DNA of 8,781 nucleotides from Alkalimonas cellulosilytica (GTDB lineage: Bacteria; Pseudomonadota; Gammaproteobacteria; Enterobacterales; Alteromonadaceae): contig NZ_JAUHLI010000037.1 of assembly GCF_036325985.1 (NCBI RefSeq), forward strand, positions 1-8,781, in the 5' to 3' direction. Made by a program: the position numbers and the translations under genes. Below are positions 1-7,147 of this stretch, piece by piece; position 1 is the stretch's first letter; the number at the start of each line of letters is the position of its first letter. The notes under the pieces were generated by a model. That model made no database searches and was not told where the DNA came from. It saw only the letters and a program-made list of their open reading frames with translations.

Positions 1-2292
1 TTTACCATATCTGGGAAATATGGGGCCAGTGAGAATACACCATACGATGAACTCACACTTACAGCAAAAGGTGGTTTCACACTAAATGATGCGAGAACAC
101 AAGTTGGCCTTTTTGCAACTCATTACAAGAGAACCGGTGTTGCCATTACCGACCTCGATCCCTTGTATGGACAGCTCAACCGAGTTGGTAACCCACAAAT
201 ACCAGAAGAGTGGCGTAACAACAGTCGCTTGAATAACCTATCTGCGGTAACCCCTTATGCAGTGTTCCAAACTGGAGCTTTAAATGACCAGGGACGCTTT
301 GTCCCTACGGGAAGCTTTCACGTTAATCAAAACCTCGATATCGCACCAGGCGTTGGTTCACAGCGATTTGACTTTAATCAGGAAGTTTGGATTACCCCAG
401 ACACTGAACGATCCAACTTCATGATCAAAGTTGATCATGATTTCGACAACGGTCTTGAGCTGTTTACTGAAGCAGTCTATTACAGCTCAGATTCAAGAAC
501 ACAGCGTGCATCAAGTCCTTTAGATAGTGGTTTAGCATATATAATCGTACCCGCTGAAAATTACTATAACCCAACAGGATCCGATGTATTGTTAACTCGT
601 TACCGTCCAACGGAGCTTGGACCACGATTTATTGAAGTGCAGCAAGATAGCTATCGTTTTTTAGCTGGTCTGAGGGGTGAGTGGAATGGCTGGGATTGGG
701 AGTCTGCATTACTCTATTCAGCCGCAACGGCAGATGATGAAGAGTTTAATCGTCAGTCTAAAACACTGTTATCCCAGTCATTAGCAAAAACTACCCCTGA
801 TGCATTTAATATTTTTGGTGGCCCTGGGGCTAACTCCGAAGATGTTCTCAACACCATCCGTATTTCCAGCATCCAAAAATCAAAAACCACTTTAAGTAGC
901 TGGGATGCTAAGTTTACCAAACAAGATTTATTCACCCTGCCGGGGGGAGATGCTGGCACAGCGCTCGGAGTTGAATGGCGACGTGAGAGCTACCTGGATG
1001 ACCGAGATCCCAGGCAAGACGGAACCATACCATATAATTTTAATGGTATTTTTGATGAGAGTGACGTTGTTGGTGTCTCTGCCACACGTGATTCATCGGC
1101 CAGCAGGCAGGTATTTTCCGCCTACGGTGAACTTGTATTACCATTGGTTGGAGAGCAGAATCAAAGTGCTTTAGCGCAGCGTTTTGAGTTCCAGTTAGCC
1201 GGACGTTTTGAAGATTTTTCTGATGCTGGCAGAACATTTAAACCTAAGTTTGGTTTCTATTACGAGCCAATTACTGAGCTAAGCTTCCGAGGTTCTTATG
1301 CCAAGGGTTTCAGAGCCCCCAACCTGCCTCAAATGAACCAGGGTGATATCATCCGCAGGATTCTTAATGTGGAAGATCCTCTGCGTAGTGAAGTGACAGG
1401 GCTTGATATTGATACCGGAGCACTTTACCGCACAACCAGCAGGCTTGGTAATGACGATCTTAAACCCGAGCATACCGATACCATCTCTTTGGGCGTTGTC
1501 ATTCAACCAGGCGGTGTCTTGGATGGCCTGCGTGTAACCTTCGATACCTGGCGTATCAAACAAGAAAACGTTGTTGTGATTTTGGGTGAAAGGCATGAAC
1601 TGGAAGTAGAAGCCATGCTTGGCTCAAATCCAAATGTTATCCGTGCCCCGCTTACCCCTCAGGATATTCAGCTGTTCGACAGCTGGAATGCTGCAAACCC
1701 AAACGATCAACGTACGGCAGTTGGCGCAACGACAAACATCATTAGTCAATATATTAATGCCGACAAACGCAAAGTTGAAGGCTGGGACCTTGCACTGCAA
1801 TACCGCGCACAGCCTAACAGCTGGGGACAACTGACATGGCGTGCTGATGTAAGCCGGCTGACACGTTTTGAACAGGAAACCTCTGGCATCACAACAGATT
1901 TCCTACGAAGAAATGGGAATCCGGAGTGGCGTGGCAGCTCCAGTCTCAACTGGCGCAAGAACAATTTCAGTGCAACGTTAATCGCCAAATATGTTGGCAG
2001 TGTTTACAACACCAACTTATTTGACACGATTGCCAGTGGTGTCACAGGGACTGTAGATGAAAGCTTGAACCGCATTTACTGGAATGTCGACCCATGGCTA
2101 ACTACTGATCTTACATTTAGCTACAACTTTGGCCAGAGAGACGATCACTTTAGTGGCGTTGGTGTAAGCGCTGGTGTAAGAAATTTAACGGATGAACAAC
2201 CACCTTTTGCTGATGTAGGTGACGGCTTCTACAGCTCACTGCACAACTCTTATGGCAGGGTCTGGTGGGTATCATTGTCCAAGGCCTTTTAA
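1..2292 (+). CDS. TonB-dependent outer-membrane receptor, 3' part (start outside window)
   Basis: The reading frame is open from base 1 to the stop at 2290-2292, giving 763 residues of the beta-barrel part of a TonB-dependent receptor. Such receptors import a ligand across the outer membrane using proton motive force passed on by TonB/ExbBD. The N-terminal signal peptide, TonB box and plug domain lie upstream of the window. Visible hallmarks are alternating aromatic/polar barrel strands, the typical GSYAKGFRAPNLPQ segment near residue 431, LKPEHTD near residue 487, and a C-terminal strand ending SLSKAF, whose terminal Phe is the usual outer-membrane assembly signal. The long extracellular loops resemble those of large receptors of roughly 900 or more residues in marine gammaproteobacteria. 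The ligand cannot be read from sequence; the downstream hydrolases and acidic amino acid symporter suggest a peptide-like or glutamyl/aspartyl conjugate (inference). The TTG at 163 is an internal Leu codon, not a start. Confidence 0.95.
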   Translation, partial: FTISGKYGASENTPYDELTLTAKGGFTLNDARTQVGLFATHYKRTGVAITDLDPLYGQLNRVGNPQIPEEWRNNSRLNNLSAVTPYAVFQTGALNDQGRFVPTGSFHVNQNLDIAPGVGSQRFDFNQEVWITPDTERSNFMIKVDHDFDNGLELFTEAVYYSSDSRTQRASSPLDSGLAYIIVPAENYYNPTGSDVLLTRYRPTELGPRFIEVQQDSYRFLAGLRGEWNGWDWESALLYSAATADDEEFNRQSKTLLSQSLAKTTPDAFNIFGGPGANSEDVLNTIRISSIQKSKTTLSSWDAKFTKQDLFTLPGGDAGTALGVEWRRESYLDDRDPRQDGTIPYNFNGIFDESDVVGVSATRDSSASRQVFSAYGELVLPLVGEQNQSALAQRFEFQLAGRFEDFSDAGRTFKPKFGFYYEPITELSFRGSYAKGFRAPNLPQMNQGDIIRRILNVEDPLRSEVTGLDIDTGALYRTTSRLGNDDLKPEHTDTISLGVVIQPGGVLDGLRVTFDTWRIKQENVVVILGERHELEVEAMLGSNPNVIRAPLTPQDIQLFDSWNAANPNDQRTAVGATTNIISQYINADKRKVEGWDLALQYRAQPNSWGQLTWRADVSRLTRFEQETSGITTDFLRRNGNPEWRGSSSLNWRKNNFSATLIAKYVGSVYNTNLFDTIASGVTGTVDESLNRIYWNVDPWLTTDLTFSYNFGQRDDHFSGVGVSAGVRNLTDEQPPFADVGDGFYSSLHNSYGRVWWVSLSKAF

Positions 2293-2303
2293 AAAATATT
2301 GAT

Positions 2304-2332
2304 GGCAGCGGTCATAGACCGCTGCCTTTTTT
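2304..2332 (+). terminator. Rho-independent terminator after the receptor gene
   Basis: Ten-base perfect stem, ggcagcggtc at 2304-2313 pairing with gaccgctgcc at 2317-2326, with a three-base loop (ata) and a run of six T at 2327-2332. An A-rich stretch precedes it at 2291-2296. The stem begins 12 bases after the receptor stop. It ends directly against the Shine-Dalgarno of the next gene, so it probably lowers rather than abolishes downstream transcription. Confidence 0.9.
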
Positions 2333-2346
2333 AAGGAAGATACATC
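2333..2346 (+). promoter_or_regulatory. Ribosome binding site of the GGT-family gene, abutting the terminator
   Basis: AAGGA at 2333-2337 lies nine bases before the ATG at 2347 and begins on the base after the terminator T-run. There is no room for a promoter between hairpin and start, so this gene must be read by transcripts that pass the terminator or start inside the end of the receptor gene. Confidence 0.7.
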
Positions 2347-4005
2347 ATGCTTCAAAGCATTACCAAAGTCTGTTTTATCTGTGTCGCAATATCTTTATCA
2401 TCAGCTTGCTACTCAGCTCCCGAGTCCAACGCTTTCAAAGGGGCTGTTTCATCTGCCAGCCCAGAAGCAACTGAAGCGGGACTTTCCGTGCTTCGCCAGG
2501 GAGGCAATGCTATAGATGCTGCGGTTGCAGTATCTTTAGCTTTAGGTGTTAGTGAACCTGCTGGCTCGGGTATTGCTGGCCAGACTGTGATGCTGGTCCA
2601 CCCTGGCAGTGGCAAAAAGCCATTTGTAATCCATGGGACCAGCTGGTCACCAAGCCAACTACCAGAACGTGTAGAGCCCAGCCAATTACGTGTTGGTCAT
2701 ACGGCAAGCACTGTCCCCTCAACGCCCAGGGTACTTGATTTCGCCTTTCGGAACTATGGAAGTGGTCAAGTCTCATGGTCAGAGTTAGTCCAACCCGCTA
2801 TCAATATCGCTGAAAACGGTTTTGTCATAGGCCCATTCAGGGAGCGCTCTTTTCGTTACTATGGTGACTCACTTCGGAATCAGCCGGAGGCCAAAGCAAT
2901 TTTTATTCGTCATGACGGTAAAGATTTTCAAGTTGGCGATATTCTGGTGCAGTCTTTGACTGCAAAAATGCTTAGACGCATTGCAGAGTATGGAGCAGAG
3001 GACTTCTATTCTGGTGAAATAGCAGTGTCTATCGCCAAAGATATGGCAACCCACCAGGGCTGGATTACCTTGGAAGATTTAAACAACTTTCCGGACCCTC
3101 AAGTTGTTGAACCTTTAGTCATTGAATATCAAGGATACCAAGTAGCAACGCTTCCTCCTCCTTTCGGAGGCTGGGTCATGCTCAAAGCTCTTAATTTAAT
3201 TGAGCAACAGTACCCTAACTCATTACCAAGCAATAAGGATGATAAAGCGATTGCTTTTCTTGATGCCTTACATCTTGCACACCTGTCACGCTTTGAAAGT
3301 CCTGTATCAGGGTTTTATGAGTACCATGAGGAAGTAGATGCAAAAATATCTAAACAAGAAGCAGCCCGCTTATTGAGTAACTACCATAATGAACTAGGCG
3401 GCGAGACCACCCATTTCTCTGTGGTTGATGCAAGCGGTATGGCCGTCTCGGTCACACAGAGTATCGACAGTTACTTTGGTGCCAAAGTAGTAAATCCTGA
3501 TTATGGCTTTTTGTACAACAACTACATGCAAAGTTTCCGCTTGATTGATGATGGTAGCCCTTATGGCTTAAAACCTAATGATATGCCCTATTCATCAATG
3601 GCAGCTTCGATTCTGAGCAAAAATGGCGAAGTTGAATTGGTGCTAGGAAGCCCCGGAAGCGCCCGAATTATATCTGCAGTTGCACAAGTCATCGCTCGCT
3701 GGGTTCAGGCTGGTGAAACGATTGAAGAGGCCGTGGCCGCTCACCGTGTACATGCCATTGCCAATAAAAATGTTTTTATTGAGCAGCCTGAAGTATCAGC
3801 AAACCTGATGCAGAAAATGGCACTGCGTGGCTTCACTTTAAGAAGACCACAGTTTGGTGTTGCTGATAGCGTCTACGATCCATACTTTGGCGGCGTGCAT
3901 GCCATTGCCCGGCAGAATGGTGTTTGGCAAGGCGCCGCTGATCCTAGACGTGATGGCAAAGCTACTGTGATTTACCGACTGGTTAATGAGGATGACCGGC
4001 CATGA
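2347..4005 (+). CDS. Exported gamma-glutamyltranspeptidase-family Ntn hydrolase with altered substrate pocket
   Basis: A 552-residue protein, a normal family length, with a hydrophobic signal sequence over residues 1-23. Cys21 follows LSSA, an imperfect lipobox, so a lipoprotein is possible. Family marks are GGNAIDAAVAV at 52-62, TTHFSVVD at 354-361, PYSSM at 414-418 and GSPGSARII at 434-442. Thr354 matches the E. coli GGT nucleophile Thr391, where the precursor cuts itself into two subunits, so self-processing is expected. By hand alignment several E. coli glutamyl-binding residues are changed: Arg114 to about Thr98, Asn411 to Asp374, Gln430 to Tyr393, Asp433 to Ser396 and Gly484 to Ser438. 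The lid loop is about nine residues shorter. Ser462/Ser463 are kept (416/417). It is therefore probably a periplasmic amidase or transpeptidase acting on something other than glutathione, such as an N-blocked or polymeric glutamyl amide. The stop overlaps the next start. Confidence 0.9.
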   Translation: MLQSITKVCFICVAISLSSACYSAPESNAFKGAVSSASPEATEAGLSVLRQGGNAIDAAVAVSLALGVSEPAGSGIAGQTVMLVHPGSGKKPFVIHGTSWSPSQLPERVEPSQLRVGHTASTVPSTPRVLDFAFRNYGSGQVSWSELVQPAINIAENGFVIGPFRERSFRYYGDSLRNQPEAKAIFIRHDGKDFQVGDILVQSLTAKMLRRIAEYGAEDFYSGEIAVSIAKDMATHQGWITLEDLNNFPDPQVVEPLVIEYQGYQVATLPPPFGGWVMLKALNLIEQQYPNSLPSNKDDKAIAFLDALHLAHLSRFESPVSGFYEYHEEVDAKISKQEAARLLSNYHNELGGETTHFSVVDASGMAVSVTQSIDSYFGAKVVNPDYGFLYNNYMQSFRLIDDGSPYGLKPNDMPYSSMAASILSKNGEVELVLGSPGSARIISAVAQVIARWVQAGETIEEAVAAHRVHAIANKNVFIEQPEVSANLMQKMALRGFTLRRPQFGVADSVYDPYFGGVHAIARQNGVWQGAADPRRDGKATVIYRLVNEDDRP

Positions 4006-4880
4006 TGCGTTTTTTGCTGTCTATCTGCATGCTACTGCCCATCGGAGCAGTAGCTGTTGCAGATGAAAAAATTTTAGTTACCAAACAAACCAGTGAATCT
4101 TTCATTGTATTTGAAGATTGGCAAGGCCCTCCACTCCGCGTGTGGTTTCACATACCTGATAACTACCATGCAAGCACACCTATTGTATTTGTCATGCATG
4201 GGGTTGGAAGAGATGCTGATCGCTATTATGACGAGTGGCAGGCACTGGCTGAGCAACATAGTTTTGTGCTGCTTGTTCCTGAGTTTAGCAAAGAGGATTT
4301 TCCCGGAGCTGCCGGTTATAACCTCGGCAATATGTATCAAGAAAGTGGTGAGCTAAATGATGAGTCTTTCTGGAGTTTCAGTGCCATCGATTCTATTTTT
4401 GTAAGGATAAAAGATCAGCTTGGTTCTCAACGCTCCGGCTACCGAATTTATGGGCACTCTGCAGGAGCTCAATTTGTACATCGCTTTATTCTTTTTAAAC
4501 CGACTGCGAAATATGAGCTTGCCATTACTGCCAATGCAGGCTGGTACACCATCCCAGGATTTGACGTAGACTTTCCTTATGGCTTACGTAAAACACCTGT
4601 TAACTCTGAAGCCCTGGTACATGCATTACAACAACCCGTGATGATCATGCTGGGAGCACTTGATAACGATCCAAATCACCCCTCCCTCAGAAAAACCCAG
4701 CAAGCGCAGGCTCAAGGCTTGCACAGGTTTGAAAGAGGCCATTTCTTTTTTAAAAAGGCAAAAGATAAAGCTGCAAGCCTAGCAGCTCCCTTCAACTGGT
4801 CGCTACATATCGTTCCAAATGCAGAGCATCAAAACAGGCAAATGGCGCAAGCAGCCGCAGCAATATTGGCAGCTGATTAA
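4002..4880 (+). CDS. Secreted alpha/beta-hydrolase (esterase or depolymerase-like)
   Basis: A 292-residue protein with a clear signal peptide; cleavage is likely after the AVA at 18-20, giving a periplasmic or secreted enzyme starting DEK. The alpha/beta-hydrolase fold is shown by the oxyanion-hole HG at 66-67, the nucleophile elbow GHSAG at 151-155 (Ser153), an acidic residue in GALDNDP (Asp221 or Asp223) and a late His in NAEHQN (His276), in catalytic-triad order and spacing. The general form resembles polyhydroxybutyrate depolymerase or feruloyl-esterase-like hydrolases, but I cannot name a substrate. The ATG at 4002 overlaps the TGA of the upstream gene, and a second ATG follows at 4005; either may be used, with a difference of one residue. 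The overlap indicates translational coupling with the GGT-family enzyme, so the two probably act on the same imported compound (inference). Confidence 0.85.
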   Translation: MMRFLLSICMLLPIGAVAVADEKILVTKQTSESFIVFEDWQGPPLRVWFHIPDNYHASTPIVFVMHGVGRDADRYYDEWQALAEQHSFVLLVPEFSKEDFPGAAGYNLGNMYQESGELNDESFWSFSAIDSIFVRIKDQLGSQRSGYRIYGHSAGAQFVHRFILFKPTAKYELAITANAGWYTIPGFDVDFPYGLRKTPVNSEALVHALQQPVMIMLGALDNDPNHPSLRKTQQAQAQGLHRFERGHFFFKKAKDKAASLAAPFNWSLHIVPNAEHQNRQMAQAAAAILAAD

Positions 4881-4919
4881 CATTAGCCTACAGCCCTATA
4901 AATTAGGACACTTTGTTGT

Positions 4920-6194
4920 ATGAGAAAAATAAAGCTAAGCCTGTCGGCTAAAATTCTGATGGGCATGTTTTTTGGAGCCTGTACGGGACTTCTTCTACAA
5001 ACATTTCTTCAGAACGGCAATCTATCCGCTCCCTGGATAACAGCATTTTTTATTGACGGTGTTTTTAGAGTTGGTGGCGAAGTCTTCATTGCCAGCCTGA
5101 TGATGCTGGTTGTGCCGCTGGTTTTTGTTTCTCTTGTGTGCGGTACATCCGCTTTGTCGGATATCAGTACCTTGGGTAAACTTGGTATAAAATCACTGTC
5201 TCTTTACATCATGACAACCGCAATCGCCATTACCATTGCGATCGCACTTGCTCTTTACGTCTCCCCCGGACATGGCGTTGAGCTCACGCCGAACACTCAA
5301 CCAGGCTTATCTGAAGCACCCTCTCTTGCAGATGTTGTAATCAATATGATGCCTCGCAACCCCTTTCAGTCGATGGCTGAAGGGAACATGCTACAAATTA
5401 TTGTTTTTTCAGTTTTATTTGGAATTGCAATCGCAATGGTAGGTGCGAGAGGAAAGGTGGTTGCAAGCTTTTTTTCAGATTTGAACACCATCATCATGCA
5501 ATTAGTGCTGATTTTAATGAAGTTAGCACCCTATGGTATTTTTTGTCTTATGGCCCGGATTTTTTCCGAACTCAGCTGGCATGCTATTGGCAGTCTTGCT
5601 CAGTACTTTTTTGTTGTTATGGCAGCATTGTTTGCACATGCACTGATTGTGTATCCCCTTTTACTTAAAGTTTTTGCAGGCCTCAACCCCATTACCTTTT
5701 ATAAAAAAATCCGTAGTGCGTTACTTTTCGGGTTCAGCACATCCAGTAGCAGTGCAACATTACCTGTTACGATGGAGGTAGTTACCAATCGACTGGGCGT
5801 ACACAACAGTGTTAGTTCATTTACTCTTCCCCTAGGCGCAACCATCAATATGGATGGCACCGCTATCATGCAGGGAGTAGCAACTGTGTTCATTGCCCAG
5901 GTCTACGGCATCGATCTTAGCCTGACTGACTACCTGATGGTCATACTCACTGCCACACTGGCGTCAATTGGCACAGCAGGTGTCCCCGGGGTTGGGCTTA
6001 TTATGCTTGCTATGGTTCTACAGCAAGTCGGTCTGCCAGTTGAAGGGATTGCACTTATTATTGGAGTGGATCGTTTATTAGACATGACCAGAACAGCGGT
6101 CAATATTTCAGGTGATGCGACTATTTCATGCATTGTAGCTAAGTCAGAAAGCAAACTGGATCAGGCCCGATTTTATTCGACGTCGCCAAACTAA
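4920..6194 (+). CDS. Glutamate/aspartate-type dicarboxylate/amino acid:cation symporter (DAACS family)
   Basis: A 424-residue inner-membrane carrier, the usual length for the family, with eight membrane helices and two re-entrant loops expected. Signatures are the serine-rich loop FSTSSSSATLPVT at 272-284, NMDGT at 310-314, the second re-entrant loop near GTAGVPGVG at 351-359, and GVDRLLDMTRTAVNISGD at 382-399. By alignment with archaeal GltPh, Asp384, Asp388, Arg391 and Asn395 match Asp390, Asp394, Arg397 and Asn401. That Asp-x-x-Arg pattern binds the amino and side-chain carboxyl groups of glutamate or aspartate, whereas C4-dicarboxylate carriers (DctA) have a Ser-Glu-Ala-Arg pattern there. 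The coupling ion (sodium or proton) is not decided. The ATG lies 39 bases after the esterase stop, with a weak AGGA at 4905-4908, eleven bases upstream. It probably imports an acidic amino acid released by the enzymes encoded upstream. Confidence 0.92.
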   Translation: MRKIKLSLSAKILMGMFFGACTGLLLQTFLQNGNLSAPWITAFFIDGVFRVGGEVFIASLMMLVVPLVFVSLVCGTSALSDISTLGKLGIKSLSLYIMTTAIAITIAIALALYVSPGHGVELTPNTQPGLSEAPSLADVVINMMPRNPFQSMAEGNMLQIIVFSVLFGIAIAMVGARGKVVASFFSDLNTIIMQLVLILMKLAPYGIFCLMARIFSELSWHAIGSLAQYFFVVMAALFAHALIVYPLLLKVFAGLNPITFYKKIRSALLFGFSTSSSSATLPVTMEVVTNRLGVHNSVSSFTLPLGATINMDGTAIMQGVATVFIAQVYGIDLSLTDYLMVILTATLASIGTAGVPGVGLIMLAMVLQQVGLPVEGIALIIGVDRLLDMTRTAVNISGDATISCIVAKSESKLDQARFYSTSPN

Positions 6195-6251
6195 AAGTAA
6201 CATGCTCTTCAGAAGTATTACTCTTTAATGGGCCTAATTACGTTAAGTAAC

Positions 6252-6821
6252 TTAAAAAGTGTAACCAAACCTGATAAATGGCAGCAACCGAGCCATGTTG
6301 CGTGCATCGTCGACGCCACGATGGTAGCGCCCTTCAAAGGCAAGACCATGGAACGCCAGCGCAGTTGGTAAGCTGGAGCGACGCTTGGAAGCCCTGCCCT
6401 CGCACCACAATTGCTTCAGGTTTTTATGTGGCAAAGCCAAAAAATTTGGCGAGCAGCCATGACGTTGTTGTTCAGCTTCTAGCTGTCGGCGATCGTACTC
6501 GCCCCAAGAGGCCCAGCAAACCGGCGCATAAGCCGATAACCAGTCATCAATGGCGTGCACCACTTCAGCATAGACAGGCGCAGTAGCCACTTGCTGCTGC
6601 GAAATTCCGGTTAATTCGGTGCAAAAGTCGCTGAGCTGTGGCCGCTGCAATGGGCGCACCAAAAAGGATTTAGCATCCAGCACCTCACCATCAGCTTCTG
6701 CCAGCACGCAGCCAAACTCGATCACTTCCATCTCATCAACCGTTTGACGGCGGTTTAGCCCAGGCACATCGCCATCCCAGCAGGTGGCTTCTAAATCGAC
6801 AATTAGCAGTGGTGTGGTCAT
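6252..6821 (-). CDS. DEDDh 3'-5' exonuclease, ERI-1/KapD-like
   Basis: A 189-residue cytoplasmic exonuclease made of one domain. The DEDDh metal ligands are visible in order: Asp9 and Glu11 in VDLEATCW (motif I), Asp110 in GEYDRRQL (motif II), and His167 and Asp172 in HRGVDDARN (motif III, His-x4-Asp). FCTELTGI at 66-73 is typical of the ERI-1/KapD branch, whose known members trim RNA 3' ends; a DNA substrate is not excluded. The bacterial role is not established. It is convergent with the symporter, 57 bases apart, with no strong terminator between. The ATG at 6821-6819 is the only sensible start because motif I follows at once, yet no Shine-Dalgarno precedes it. A long leader upstream contains a tRNA-like structure. 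Confidence 0.9.
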   Translation of the reverse strand: MTTPLLIVDLEATCWDGDVPGLNRRQTVDEMEVIEFGCVLAEADGEVLDAKSFLVRPLQRPQLSDFCTELTGISQQQVATAPVYAEVVHAIDDWLSAYAPVCWASWGEYDRRQLEAEQQRHGCSPNFLALPHKNLKQLWCEGRASKRRSSLPTALAFHGLAFEGRYHRGVDDARNMARLLPFIRFGYTF

Positions 6822-6864
6822 GTCAGTTTACGACAGCAATGATGATCATGAAGAGAAAGCTAAA

Positions 6865-6954
6865 TGGCTGCCCCAGCAGGAATCGAACATCCAGGAATTC
6901 CGCGGCTTTCAGCCCATCGCATCCATGCTGTGTTGCTACCCGTGGTGCTAAGCC
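6865..6954 (-). other. tRNA-like element in the exonuclease leader (tRNA relic or structured RNA)
   Basis: Read on the minus strand, the last part of this stretch contains GTTCGATTCC, a good match to a tRNA T-loop (B box), followed by CTGCTGGGGCAGCCA, which ends in CCA as a tRNA would, and then a T-rich stretch. The segment CTGAAAG could be an anticodon loop. However, the T-stem pairs poorly and no 5' strand complementary to the acceptor (TGGGGCA) is found, so this is not a working tRNA. Local hairpins such as GGCT/AGCC and CTGC/GCAG are present, and TGGCT on the 5' side pairs with the final AGCCA. It may be a decayed tRNA, an attachment-site remnant or a structured leader. Confidence 0.25.
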
Positions 6955-6970
6955 AAACAAAACCACGAAA

Positions 6971-7000
6971 ATAATACATTTAAATCAATAAGTAAATCAA
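6971..7000 (-). promoter_or_regulatory. Possible sigma-70 promoter for the exonuclease
   Basis: On the minus strand, TTGATT (7000-6995) and TATTAT (6976-6971) are separated by 18 bases in a very AT-rich segment. Transcription would start near 6964 and give a leader of about 140 bases before the exonuclease ATG. Both boxes are only approximate and AT-rich DNA yields chance matches. Confidence 0.35.
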
Positions 7001-7104
7001 ACAAGCAATTGTTACTTTCCATGATAGTCCGATGCTGTTTCTAAGGCAAGTCCAGCGCAATTAGTCCCTACAAACTTGTGTACCCATTTTGAAACCAACA
7101 CCTC

Positions 7105-7113
7105 TGCTAGTAT
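7105..7113 (+). promoter_or_regulatory. Possible extended -10 promoter for the small-gene cluster
   Basis: TGC followed by TAGTAT (7108-7113) fits an extended -10 element. The corresponding -35 region is poor (cattttg around 7085-7091). A start near 7120 would leave a leader of roughly 28 bases before the ATG at 7148. This is the best candidate upstream of the five-gene cluster, but it rests on a short match. Confidence 0.3.
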
Positions 7114-7147
7114 TCGTTTCATCAAACAACGCAGTCAGGGGCGAATG

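Larger units (their letters stand above)
6822..7147. other. Intergenic region between the divergent exonuclease and small-gene cluster
   Basis: This stretch of 326 bases has no convincing gene. From left to right it holds the untranslated leader of the exonuclease with the tRNA-like element, the AT-rich possible minus-strand promoter, about 85 bases with nothing I can identify (7001-7085), and a possible extended -10 promoter for the small-gene cluster. The frame extending upstream to the TTG at 7076 is judged to be non-coding leader. Confidence 0.6.

Noticed and set aside
163..165. Possible TTG start for the receptor frame
   Set aside because: The same frame is open and receptor-like back to base 1, and no ribosome binding site precedes 163; this is an internal Leu codon of a gene cut by the window edge.
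6195..6251. Possible bidirectional terminator between the convergent symporter and exonuclease genes
   Set aside because: Only short AT-rich dyads are present (ttaag/cttaa at 6243-6255 and agtaa/ttact around 6196-6222); stems of five weak pairs without a clear T-run are not convincing.
6278..6586. Plus-strand open frame opposite the exonuclease
   Set aside because: The opposite strand encodes a full set of DEDDh motifs; this frame has low-complexity, domain-free sequence and no ribosome binding site.
6865..6954. Functional tRNA gene on the minus strand
   Set aside because: A T-loop-like and CCA-like segment is present, but the T-stem mispairs and no complementary 5' acceptor strand could be found, so it is listed only as a tRNA-like element.
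7076..7147. N-terminal extension of the two-helix protein from a TTG
   Set aside because: No ribosome binding site at 7076, whereas AGGGG at 7137-7141 is well placed for the ATG at 7148, and the extension has no membrane or domain features.
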